Shown here one piece after another: positions 1 to 7,668 of a DNA stretch of 16,233 nt. Origin of the DNA: Planctomycetaceae bacterium (GTDB taxonomy: Bacteria > Planctomycetota > Planctomycetia > Planctomycetales > Planctomycetaceae). Every line of letters starts with the position of its first letter. Position 1 is the stretch's first letter. The position numbers and the translations under genes were made by a program. The DNA is taken from contig JALTOP010000254.1 in assembly GCA_027000105.1 (NCBI GenBank), positions 1 to 16,233 on the forward strand, read 5' to 3'. Under the pieces are notes generated by a model. That model did no database searches. It saw nothing but the letters and a program-made list of their open reading frames with translations, and was not told the DNA's origin.

Positions 1-474
1 AACATGCGTTCGCACAATAAACGATTCCGGACACGCACTGCTCACTTCCGCTTCCAACCTGGCGAGCCGTCTTCCCAGTGATGAAGAGCATCTCTGTTCA
101 GAATCTTCCTCGTGAAACATCCATGGCCCGGTAAAAATGGCATCACTGGAAAGCAAGGCATAAAGGATGCCAAGTCGCTTGCAAACAGCTGCCCGTTCCA
201 CGGCCAAACGGCATTGTGCCTCATTTCCAATTTCGGCCTCCGGATTCCAGGGGGAATCGCCACAGCAAGTGACATCAAGAACATGGTCCGGCCTGATATC
301 TGAAATCAACTGTTCGGGTGGTTCCAACGCCGCTTCACCGGAAAGTATCTGGCAACGTTCGATTTCCGGGCACTCTCCGATTGCAACTCCCACAACGTTG
401 TAACGACCAGCAAGTGCACGGGCAATATTCGCACCTGCAACAGATTCCACACCGTAAATTAGTAGCGTTCTCAC
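1..474 (-). CDS. RmlD-like short-chain dehydrogenase/reductase, N-terminal 158 residues, runs off left edge
   Basis: The start is GTG at 474-472, preceded by GGAGG 7 nt upstream and by an in-frame TAG 18 nt upstream, so no other start fits. The 158 visible residues follow the dTDP-4-dehydrorhamnose reductase (RmlD) fold order: beta1 with a Gly-rich loop (YGVESVAG, 7-14), beta2 VVGVAI (27-32), DIRPDHVLDVTC (59-70) matching the family's 'RPDvVin' strand, NEAQCRLAVERAA (84-96) matching 'vNa.g..nlA.aa', and LLSSDAIFTG (107-116) matching 'iSTDyVFdG'. Family members reduce NDP-keto-sugars or bind nucleotide sugars in the cytoplasm. Here the dinucleotide loop is GxxxxxG with its middle Gly changed to Ser11, and the expected YGRSK-type segment reads LGRRL (133-137), lacking both catalytic Tyr and Lys. 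The fold is confident; enzymatic activity is doubtful. It is the last visible gene of the leftward cluster, 34 nt after the gene ending at 509. Confidence 0.8.
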   Translation of the reverse strand, partial: MRTLLIYGVESVAGANIARALAGRYNVVGVAIGECPEIERCQILSGEAALEPPEQLISDIRPDHVLDVTCCGDSPWNPEAEIGNEAQCRLAVERAAVCKRLGILYALLSSDAIFTGPWMFHEEDSEQRCSSSLGRRLARLEAEVSSACPESFIVRTHV

Positions 475-508
475 GCGATAGCCTCCCTGCTAGATCCAAA
501 CGCCCTGG

Positions 509-814
509 TCAGTTCCAGTGAATGCGTGCAACAGGCTCCGCCATTGCACTTCCGATATACTGCTCCCGGCGTTTCATGAATAAGTCCCCTCCATAGATCA
601 CCGCTGTATTCCAACCGGTTCTGATTCCATCTGCAAGACGAATCGAAACCAGGTCTGAAACACAACAGTCGATCATCCAGAAAAACTCCGGATAACCGGC
701 TCGCGAGTATACACCCAGCTGTTGAAATTCACCAAGAGCAATTTGACGTTTTGTGATCGGCTCGAAACAAAATTCTGTTTCATCAAGAAAAACGTTGCTC
801 CAAGATACGAGCAT
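509..814 (-). CDS. hypothetical protein, 101 residues, between glycosidase-like gene and RmlD-like gene
   Basis: An uninterrupted frame of 101 codons runs from ATG at 814-812 to TGA at 511-509 and fills the space between two well-supported genes. Its ATG lies 4 nt after the TAG of the preceding gene (821-819), which suits translational coupling; no good Shine-Dalgarno sequence is visible. The same frame stays open upstream to 1045 inside the preceding gene, but that extension looks like a shadow. The product has no signal peptide or membrane segment. It is rich in aromatic residues, has a cysteine pair (DCC, near residues 50-52) and ends in a short basic stretch (MKRREQY) followed by VARIHWN. 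I do not recognise the family. If expressed it is probably cytoplasmic and cotranscribed with its neighbours. It could also be a fortuitous open frame, though a free-standing gap of this size is unusual in such a tightly packed unit. Confidence 0.5.
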   Translation of the reverse strand: MLVSWSNVFLDETEFCFEPITKRQIALGEFQQLGVYSRAGYPEFFWMIDCCVSDLVSIRLADGIRTGWNTAVIYGGDLFMKRREQYIGSAMAEPVARIHWN

Positions 815-818
815 CGTT

Positions 819-3800
819 CTACTTGTAGCCAATTTTGATGTAATCGGTACTATCAAGAGGCATCGAAAACCTGATGCCACCGTCCTGAGTTCTTTCGAAC
901 TGAAGCCTCCCTTGATGGACGGATTCAATAGTTGCGACCGGAGCATTTGTTCGCAAACTGAATTTGACCTCTCGAAGTGGTTCCAGCGTGTAATTTGCAA
1001 CTGGAATGATACTGGCTTTTTCCGCATGCAACAGAACAGCATCAACCAAAGGAACGCTGCAGGTAAGTGCCGGTTTTACCTGGGCAGTACGAACTGGTTG
1101 CAAAACAAGTTGGCGTACCGAGGCAGGATAATCCCAAGGATTGCGTGAGCGATCCAGCCGAGTTTCGACCGCGGGTTTCTTTACCTTCTGCTCGGAAAGA
1201 ATGACTTCGGGAGCTGGGATGGACGTTCTGTTTTTTGCCAGTTCCTCCGCTGCTACAGCTGTTGCTTCTGCCTGCAAGGTTCGCCGGGCAACAATCGCTT
1301 TTTTGATGTAATCGAGAGCCGGTAGAAAACCAGCCGAATAAATGGTTCCGCGACCAACCCGTGCCCGGACAATGGCCGGAGTTCCATCCGCAAAAGTAGC
1401 CAGCACTTTAGCGCTGCCCCGCGGTTTCTGTTTTTGGCGAACCGACAGAACTTCCAGCGTTATGCCATCCGCTGTAACGGTATCTTTCGGTTGAAGAATA
1501 TGAACGTAAGCCCCGGAATTATGGTATGGCTGCAAAGTTTCAAGAGGTTCACGCGCTACCGGCAACTGCGAATTGAATGATGAGAGTGGCCGGTTGAACT
1601 CATCGCGACTGGCTGCCCCCGCAGAAAGATAAAGCGTTCCCCCAGCTTGAACCCATCGAAGCAACTGCTCCGCAGCGGCTGCGGTCAGGTTTGGCCCTGA
1701 GAGGTAACAGACCTTGTAGTCCTGAAGCTGCCCCCGTTTGACTTGCCGTTCTGAGAGAAAATCGACAGGGATTTGCGCATGCGCCAGCGCCATCCAGTTG
1801 TGCATCCGATTGAAACCGAATGCGTGATTCCGTTTCAATGTCCAGATATCCGAGGAGGACGAATACAGGATCGCAACTTGTGCGGGTTCAGGTTTGGCGG
1901 AAAGAAGCAGATCTTCGTAAGCGCCAATTTCGCGGATCAGTTCCGCGTTTGCTTTCCATGTTTCCGGTTTGTTGTACCACAGATGACTTTTCCAGGGCGG
2001 GCCTCCTTCGTGAGAACTCCAACTGGGGCCGTAAGAAAAGTTTTTCCAGATACGCACCCCGCGGGCCGTTTCGCTGGCGGCTTTCAATTTGATATCCCAC
2101 GGTTTGCGTCCCGCATGGGCGATGAGATAATGACCGATCAACTGCTGGCGATCTCGGGCCGCGGCCCGCATTAAATCGACATTATACGCGCCACATTGAT
2201 AACTTGAGGAACCGTTCGCCCAATCTTCACTCCAAATCGCGTTTTGACGGTCATCATCAAGCAGTTCGAAATAATCGACCCCCTGTGAATAAAAATTGGC
2301 CGCGTAGGTTGCTCCATCGCTGAAATTGACCAACGTCGGCAATGTTCTGCCGAACGCTTTTTCGAGAATCACCCGCTGCGTAACCATGAAATCTCCCAGT
2401 GCCCGTGTGCGAAAACGCTGGGTATAATAATGCAACCCCGGGAACTGATCCCGCTGGCTTTCTACAACCGGTCGAACGGCATCCCAGTTATCAACAAGCA
2501 GATCCGCAGGTTTCTTTCCGATCTTTTTTAACCATTCGCGAAACGCTTTCTGATACGCTGTATCTATCACCACAAAGCTGGAAGGCTGGCCGGTCGGTTC
2601 GTCCATCAACATGCAGTAAACGATATCATCAACAGATTTCCCGCTCTGTTTGAATTCGGCTGCATTTGCCGCTGCTCGTGTTTTCATTTTTTCGATGTCC
2701 GGCTGGCAATACGAACGGTTCATCATGTACCAAACACCGTGGATATATGCCTTTTTCCGATTGCAGAATCCGAAATAATCGAGCGTTTTCCATTCCCTGT
2801 CGAAAACCGGTTGGTCAACCGAGACGCCGTACCCTCCGACAGATGCCGTTACAAAGAAAGGGAACCGCTTCGGCTTTTTACCGACCGTGGGCCAATCGTA
2901 CTGATCGGCGATTTTTCCGGTCACGATCGCAAAATCCCTGTCTCGCATCAAACGACTGCGGTTTTCTTCAGTTGTCAAATCAGGCGGAACAATCACCACC
3001 AGCCCGTTCGGTTGGCAATCGGCCCGCATCGTTTTGATGACCGATTTTTCATTCGGCGCAGTCGCGAATTCCAATGTCGCAACCATTTCCACCGCTTTCT
3101 CGTAATACGTATGACGGATCGAAATATTCAGCGCAGCTCCGCTATCCTGATAAAGCATCGGTGTGATATTACACCACGCGGTCTGTTCCCCCCCCAGAAG
3201 ATAATCCTCTTTTCTGTTTGGCCTTAATCCCGGATGAGCCCCGGCTTTGGAAAGATGAAAATGTTGATACCACGGATAATGATAATGGTCTGCAAAAACA
3301 TGAACATAAACCGGCCTCTTGTAGACATCTCCCAGCGAGATCCTCAAAAAAGTCTGCGGGCCATATTCCAGGTGATTCGGCTTTAATGATGCATCACTGG
3401 TTAGCAGGAAACAATCGACATGACGAACATATCCAATACAGTTTTTGTTCGCCGTTTTGCTCAATTCAAGCTGCAACTCCCCCGCCGGCAGGTTGGCATC
3501 AACATAATCCCAGACGTATTGCCAGTCTCTGGTTTGGGGAAGAGGTTGCGTATCAAAATCTTTCGCAGCAAGCTGTTTTCCTTTTTGGGTAATAGCGACA
3601 TGAAACGCCCCTCGCCAACGCTGATGATACAGATATCGAACCCACAAGCGATATTTCCCCGCTTCGGGAATTGAAATCCGTTTTGTCGCAACGGAGTTGA
3701 CATCGCCAGTGGCTCCATGCAGCGTTTTCACACGGGAAGCAGAACGCGTTTGGCTGTTTTGAGCGACTTTCCATCCATCGGTGGGGGTGGAAAAAGTTTC

Positions 3801-3878
3801 CGCTTCGAAAAAGATCGGCTCTGCAGCACTAACTGGAACCGAGAACAACAACAACCAAAGCGTCAGGAACTTTTTCAT
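819..3878 (-). CDS. large secreted glycoside-hydrolase-like protein (GH42-type layout), 1019 residues
   Basis: The N-terminus has a Sec signal (MKKF plus a hydrophobic run, AxA site near residue 19), so the protein is exported. Residues about 20-160 read as a beta-sandwich, carbohydrate-binding-like module (FFEAETFS start, GKYRLWVRYLY at 75-84). The middle (about 290-620) resembles a TIM-barrel glycosidase with candidate acidic residues in MLMDEPTG (E427) and IWSEDW (E551). Residues about 665-760 (VAILYSSSSDIW; YKVCYLSGPNLT; RWVQAGGTLYLSAGA) look like the glutamine-amidotransferase-like trimerisation domain of GH42 beta-galactosidases. The C-terminus is probably another beta-sandwich. The likely role is hydrolysis of a glycan outside the cytoplasm; substrate and exact GH family cannot be assigned by eye, and the two acids are inferred from position. 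ATG at 3878 is 5 nt after the stop of the propeller gene, and the next ORF starts 4 nt after this one's stop, suggesting an operon. Confidence 0.75.
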   Translation of the reverse strand: MKKFLTLWLLLFSVPVSAAEPIFFEAETFSTPTDGWKVAQNSQTRSASRVKTLHGATGDVNSVATKRISIPEAGKYRLWVRYLYHQRWRGAFHVAITQKGKQLAAKDFDTQPLPQTRDWQYVWDYVDANLPAGELQLELSKTANKNCIGYVRHVDCFLLTSDASLKPNHLEYGPQTFLRISLGDVYKRPVYVHVFADHYHYPWYQHFHLSKAGAHPGLRPNRKEDYLLGGEQTAWCNITPMLYQDSGAALNISIRHTYYEKAVEMVATLEFATAPNEKSVIKTMRADCQPNGLVVIVPPDLTTEENRSRLMRDRDFAIVTGKIADQYDWPTVGKKPKRFPFFVTASVGGYGVSVDQPVFDREWKTLDYFGFCNRKKAYIHGVWYMMNRSYCQPDIEKMKTRAAANAAEFKQSGKSVDDIVYCMLMDEPTGQPSSFVVIDTAYQKAFREWLKKIGKKPADLLVDNWDAVRPVVESQRDQFPGLHYYTQRFRTRALGDFMVTQRVILEKAFGRTLPTLVNFSDGATYAANFYSQGVDYFELLDDDRQNAIWSEDWANGSSSYQCGAYNVDLMRAAARDRQQLIGHYLIAHAGRKPWDIKLKAASETARGVRIWKNFSYGPSWSSHEGGPPWKSHLWYNKPETWKANAELIREIGAYEDLLLSAKPEPAQVAILYSSSSDIWTLKRNHAFGFNRMHNWMALAHAQIPVDFLSERQVKRGQLQDYKVCYLSGPNLTAAAAEQLLRWVQAGGTLYLSAGAASRDEFNRPLSSFNSQLPVAREPLETLQPYHNSGAYVHILQPKDTVTADGITLEVLSVRQKQKPRGSAKVLATFADGTPAIVRARVGRGTIYSAGFLPALDYIKKAIVARRTLQAEATAVAAEELAKNRTSIPAPEVILSEQKVKKPAVETRLDRSRNPWDYPASVRQLVLQPVRTAQVKPALTCSVPLVDAVLLHAEKASIIPVANYTLEPLREVKFSLRTNAPVATIESVHQGRLQFERTQDGGIRFSMPLDSTDYIKIGYK

Positions 3879-3883
3879 CGATT

Positions 3884-5146
3884 CTATTTCCCGATGGCAT
3901 AAAGATGCGTAAACGTGCGGAGATAAATTTTCCCGTCGCTGATGGCAGGAGTCGCGTTACAGGTTCCTTTGACTTCCAATTGATTACGGCTGATTTCTTC
4001 CAATCGATCCGGATTTGGCTTGAAGACGATTGTGGTTGTGTCTTGAGCGGTTGCGTAGAGGTAGTCTCCCGCTTTGACGATGCTCGCCCAGTAATTGCCG
4101 GTGCCCCGTTCCTTCCACATCACTTTGCCCGTTTGCGGATCGATGCAATCAAGAATACCTGGGCCGGCATTGGGACGATAAACGAATCCGTCCACTACCA
4201 CAGCGCTGCCAATACTTTGCGGTTGATTCTCGACTCGCCAGATACGCTTCGTTTTCGTCACGTCTCCCTTGCCGCCCAATTGAATGGCCAGCGACGGTCC
4301 TTTATAGCCGCCAGTCACATAACAGATGTTGCCTGCAATGACAGCAGAAGAATAGGAAAGATCGCCCCGCTCATGATTCACTCCGTCACAATACCAAAGT
4401 ATATTGCCATTATCGACATCATACGAGACGACACGGGTCGGCATGACGGAGATCAATTGCTTCGTATCAAGATAGGTCGTGATGATCGGCGTTGACCAAG
4501 AACCTTTGTATTTCCCGGCTGCGTTTTTATCGGGCGTGCCATCCTGTGGTTCGATCTGTTCCCAAATTGTTTTTCCTGTTTCCAGATCGAAGCAGGCGAC
4601 CATCACTTTTTTCCCGGGACCGCTGTTGAGGTAAACTCGATCTCCATCGATCATCGGCGAAGTGCCGTATCCCCACATATGGCGGTACTCGCCCAGATCG
4701 CGTGACCAGACTTTATGTCCTTTCAGATCGTAACAATGCAGCCCCGCTGTTGCGTGCCAAACGACAACACGGTTCCCCTGAGCGGCTGGTGTTGTTCCGC
4801 AATAAGGGTTTGTTTTGTGTGTTGGCATTTTTTTGGAGAGGGTCACTGTCTGCTTCCAAAGCTGTTTTCCCGATTGGGCATCGAAGCAGATCAGTGATCG
4901 CTTTTTTCCATCTGCATCTTCAGCCGAATTGAGCAGAACTTTTCCATCGATGACAATGGGACTCCCATTTCCCGGGCGGGGAAGAGGCCTTTTCCAAAGG
5001 ATGTTTTCGTCACCGTTCCATTGGGTCGGTGCAGAATCTTTCGTCACCCCGTTATGCCGAGGCCCCCGAAAGCCGGGCCAGTCTTCACTCTTGGCCATAT
5101 TGTTCAATGAAAAACAGAGAACAACTATCAATACGATTCTTGACAT
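3884..5146 (-). CDS. secreted PQQ-like (BamB-like) beta-propeller protein, about 420 residues
   Basis: After a Sec signal peptide (MSRIVLIVVLCFSLNNMAKS) the mature protein opens with DWPGFRGP, the usual N-terminal motif of planctomycete PQQ-like propeller proteins. Repeated blade signatures follow: a Gly-Lys (or Gly-Asn) pair one to two residues ahead of Trp, as in GKQLWKQ, GKTIWEQ, GNILWYC and GKVMWKE, each after a YxxD/LxCFD-type strand. This is a propeller of about seven or eight blades. It need not bind PQQ; many relatives are scaffolds or substrate-binding proteins of the envelope. I chose ATG at 5146 because GGGAAG sits 7 nt upstream and it gives a compact signal peptide. An in-frame ATG at 5161 (adding MGRFL) has no Shine-Dalgarno sequence but is possible. 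The gene ends 5 nt before the glycosidase-like start, so the two exported proteins are probably made together. Confidence 0.88.
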   Translation of the reverse strand: MSRIVLIVVLCFSLNNMAKSEDWPGFRGPRHNGVTKDSAPTQWNGDENILWKRPLPRPGNGSPIVIDGKVLLNSAEDADGKKRSLICFDAQSGKQLWKQTVTLSKKMPTHKTNPYCGTTPAAQGNRVVVWHATAGLHCYDLKGHKVWSRDLGEYRHMWGYGTSPMIDGDRVYLNSGPGKKVMVACFDLETGKTIWEQIEPQDGTPDKNAAGKYKGSWSTPIITTYLDTKQLISVMPTRVVSYDVDNGNILWYCDGVNHERGDLSYSSAVIAGNICYVTGGYKGPSLAIQLGGKGDVTKTKRIWRVENQPQSIGSAVVVDGFVYRPNAGPGILDCIDPQTGKVMWKERGTGNYWASIVKAGDYLYATAQDTTTIVFKPNPDRLEEISRNQLEVKGTCNATPAISDGKIYLRTFTHLYAIGK

Positions 5147-5280
5147 CAGAAATCTTCCCATCGTGTCTACATTACCATTTCACAAGAGGTTTATTGGACA
5201 TTCGGTAAGCTGTGCACGCAAACGGCGCACATGTTTCGACGAAGGTTCCAAACCATGCCATTCCCATTCTGCCCGCCTGA

Positions 5281-5309
5281 GATGACAAACGAGCGGGATG
5301 ACAAACGAG
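5281..5309. repeat. 13-nt perfect direct repeat (GATGACAAACGAG x2)
   Basis: GATGACAAACGAG occurs at 5281-5293 and again at 5297-5309, separated by CGG, giving a 16-nt period. It lies immediately downstream of the oxidoreductase stop codon (5314) and about 135 nt upstream of the propeller gene start, in the only sizeable gap between the oxidoreductase and the 474-1 gene. A 16-nt period is not a whole number of B-DNA turns. It could be a regulator-binding site or a chance short duplication. Confidence 0.6.
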
Positions 5310-5313
5310 TTTT

Positions 5314-6432
5314 TTACTTCAACGTAAACTCAGGAAGTTGCACCAACTCGCCCCCTTTTTCCGTCGATTGGTGTGCGCAGATCCCGACACAGGTCCAATT
5401 GGCGGATTGAACCGCATTGGGCCACGGATCACGACCTTCGACAAGGCTGGATACCATTTCATTGACCAGGTGCGGGTGAGAGCCTCCATGCCCTCCCCCT
5501 TGCACAAATGAGAGGTGTCCTTCATCCTCGATCGACTGGGTAAACTTTCGGATTTCTTCAGGGAGCAGGTGCGCGAAGTCGGGGACATCAATCAGCGATG
5601 GTATTTCCGGTTCCGGCTTTTTCGCTGTGTGTAAAACGTGTTTTTCTCCCTCAATCAACGTCCATTCAAAACTTTTTTTGGTTCCGTAGACATCGAAACT
5701 TTCGCGATATTGACGGGCGGTATCGTATAGAAAACGCCAGATGTGGGCAGCCAGATCGTGATCCTTGATTTTGATGTGGCAACTCTCGACAGCGTATTTA
5801 TTCCCTGATTTTTCCCGGATATCGTCCCGCACTTTCCCTGAACCGAAACAGCTGACGTATTCAGCCCGTCCATTGACCAACCCCAGCACGGGACTGACGA
5901 CATGAGTCGCATAGTGCATCGGAATCATCCGTTCCCAATAGTCGGGCCAACCATCCATATCCTGTGGATGCGAAGCCTGCATGTACTGAATGTCTCCCAA
6001 TTCCCCTTTCTCGTACATTTCCTTGATGAAAAGGAACTCCCGACTATAAACGACAGTTTCGGCCATCATGTATTTCAAACCGGTATCAGCAACAAGCTGA
6101 CAAATTTGATCACATTCTTCGATCGTGGTCGCCATCGGGACGGTGCACATCACATGTTTGCCCGCTTTAAGAGCCTCCATGCTCATCCACGCATGATCAG
6201 GAATCGGGCTGTTGATATGAACGAAATCGACCTGGGGATCGGCCAGGACTTTTTCGTAAGAGGTAAAGCGTTTTTCGATCCCGAACTGGTCGCCGATTTT
6301 GTTCAATTCGTTTTCATCACGACGAGAGATACCATACATCTCCGCTTGAGGGTGATGCTGATAGATCGGAATAAATTCCGCCCCGAATCCCAATCCCACA
6401 ATGGCAACACGTACTGGACGGTCGTAAGACAT
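5314..6432 (-). CDS. Gfo/Idh/MocA family oxidoreductase, 372 residues
   Basis: The N-terminal Rossmann domain begins VRVAIVGLGFGAEF (7-20), with the nucleotide-binding GLGFG at 13-17. It continues through the family strands KVLADPQVDFVHINSPIPDH (61-80) and EALKAGKHVMC (86-96). The C-terminal alpha/beta domain carries the substrate-side His in YATHVVSP (H177). Family members oxidise or reduce sugars and inositols in the cytoplasm with NAD(P). The family's catalytic EKP motif is here TVP (97-99), so Val98 replaces the usual Lys; this argues for altered chemistry or a non-standard subfamily. The length (372) is normal. ATG at 6432 is chosen because a strong GAGGAGGAG ends 6 nt upstream; an in-frame TTG two codons earlier sits inside that spacer. 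There is no signal peptide. It follows the phosphatase gene by 42 nt and precedes the exported propeller and glycosidase-like genes, consistent with sugar processing. Confidence 0.9.
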   Translation of the reverse strand: MSYDRPVRVAIVGLGFGAEFIPIYQHHPQAEMYGISRRDENELNKIGDQFGIEKRFTSYEKVLADPQVDFVHINSPIPDHAWMSMEALKAGKHVMCTVPMATTIEECDQICQLVADTGLKYMMAETVVYSREFLFIKEMYEKGELGDIQYMQASHPQDMDGWPDYWERMIPMHYATHVVSPVLGLVNGRAEYVSCFGSGKVRDDIREKSGNKYAVESCHIKIKDHDLAAHIWRFLYDTARQYRESFDVYGTKKSFEWTLIEGEKHVLHTAKKPEPEIPSLIDVPDFAHLLPEEIRKFTQSIEDEGHLSFVQGGGHGGSHPHLVNEMVSSLVEGRDPWPNAVQSANWTCVGICAHQSTEKGGELVQLPEFTLK

Positions 6433-6438
6433 GTTCAA

Positions 6439-6447
6439 CTCCTCCTC
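6439..6447 (-). promoter_or_regulatory. strong Shine-Dalgarno site of the Gfo/Idh/MocA gene
   Basis: On the minus strand GAGGAGGAG is followed by 6 nt and ATG (6432-6430). It is the best ribosome-binding site in the window and decides the start against the in-frame TTG at 6438. Confidence 0.8.
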
Positions 6448-6474
6448 TAGCAGGATTCTACACTTTTTCGATAA

Positions 6475-7668
6475 TTAATTTCGATGCACGATCAGCATGC
6501 TTGTGTCGTCGTGACGTCCGACTCCCCGGGTGAACTTATGGCTGGCATTGAACAGGGCCTGAATGGTTTGTTCAAGTGAATTGTCGGCGGTTTTTTCAAG
6601 GATTTCAAAAATCCCGTCGATGCCAAATTCAATATGCGTTCCGTCTTCCTGATCGTGAAAGGCTTCTGCAAGGCCATCGGTATAAATTGTCAGTCGTGAC
6701 GAGGGGGGAATTTTTATCTTCTGAGTCACGTACTCTGCGCCTTCCCAAATGCCGAGAGGCATCCCAACACCATCAGCGTCCCCCACTTCCTCAATCGTAC
6801 CATCTTCCAGGCGTTGTAAAATAGGTAATGGGTGCCCTGCGGCAGCCCACTCAAAAGTATGTTTTTTGGGGTTCAGCACACCGTACAATAATGTGATGAA
6901 ACCTCCGTCATCATTCACAATCGTCTGATTCGAAAGATTCTGGTTGATTTCCCGCACAAAATCGGAAGTCTTTCGATATCGTTTTGATGGAAACATCTGA
7001 ATCAGCGTGTGTAACGTCATAATCGACATGCACGCCTTCATCCCGTGTCCGGAGGCATCGCCGACAATCAATGCGATGTTACCATCGGGCAAAGGTAATG
7101 CATTGTAATAATCCCCTCCGGCCATTGTCACTGGATGCCCACCGTAAACGCTGATCTCCGAAGGCTCGTATCGTCCCTGCACCCCATACCCCGAGGGCAT
7201 TTCGAGCAGACGCGGTATAATCGATTCCTGCAATTTACGAACCGAATCGATCTCCTGACGGAGCTTTTCGGAAATCAGCCGCTCCCGTTCTGCGCGAACG
7301 GCATCGATTGCAGAAGATAAAGCTGCCTGTAACAGAAACATGTAGTCCTTGTTTTGATCCCGAATGACATAACTTCGCATGCCTGAAGTCAGGAAACGGG
7401 CGATACGATAAACATCGTTTTGTTCAACTGCCCCAACAACAGGGTGATCAGCCGAGAATTCCAGAAGTTTCTGAAACGCCTTGAATGCAGTATCGGAATC
7501 TGGCGAACCGGTGTTGATCAAGAAGGCATCCCAGGGAGGCCCCTGTTTGGCTGTTGCCAGAAACTCCTCCCAATCTGTCTTGATAACAACCTCGTTATCA
7601 TCAACATTGAGATATAGCTGCAGCAGATCCACTTCTTCCTGTTTATCCCAGCCAACCAAGACTCGCAT
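6475..7668 (-). CDS. SpoIIE/PP2C-type serine phosphatase with N-terminal pseudo-receiver domain, 397 residues
   Basis: Residues 1-120 have the length and strand pattern of a CheY-like receiver domain (RVLVGWD at 2-8, DAFLIN at 47-52, VVGAVEQND at 77-85, SYVIRD at 99-104). The phosphoacceptor Asp position is Asn52, only one of the usual N-terminal acidic pair is present (D8), and the beta5 Lys is Arg103. It is therefore probably not phosphorylated. Residues 121-155 form a charged helix, likely coiled coil. Residues 160-397 are a PP2C/SpoIIE phosphatase with the metal-binding acids intact: GGDYY (D186), GDASGHG (D204), TDGL (D331) and HDDTSML (D387, D388). Such RsbU/RsbP-like enzymes usually dephosphorylate anti-anti-sigma (STAS) proteins in partner-switching control. 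No STAS or anti-sigma gene is visible here, so the target is elsewhere. The protein is cytoplasmic with no membrane segment. The gene may be first in the leftward unit, 42 nt ahead of the oxidoreductase. Confidence 0.92.
   Translation of the reverse strand: MRVLVGWDKQEEVDLLQLYLNVDDNEVVIKTDWEEFLATAKQGPPWDAFLINTGSPDSDTAFKAFQKLLEFSADHPVVGAVEQNDVYRIARFLTSGMRSYVIRDQNKDYMFLLQAALSSAIDAVRAERERLISEKLRQEIDSVRKLQESIIPRLLEMPSGYGVQGRYEPSEISVYGGHPVTMAGGDYYNALPLPDGNIALIVGDASGHGMKACMSIMTLHTLIQMFPSKRYRKTSDFVREINQNLSNQTIVNDDGGFITLLYGVLNPKKHTFEWAAAGHPLPILQRLEDGTIEEVGDADGVGMPLGIWEGAEYVTQKIKIPPSSRLTIYTDGLAEAFHDQEDGTHIEFGIDGIFEILEKTADNSLEQTIQALFNASHKFTRGVGRHDDTSMLIVHRN

Noticed and set aside
509..1045. Extended 178-residue version of the small leftward gene
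   Set aside because: The extra N-terminal 77 codons overlap the well-supported glycosidase-like gene in another frame and have no recognisable pattern; the ATG at 814, just after that gene's stop, is a better start.
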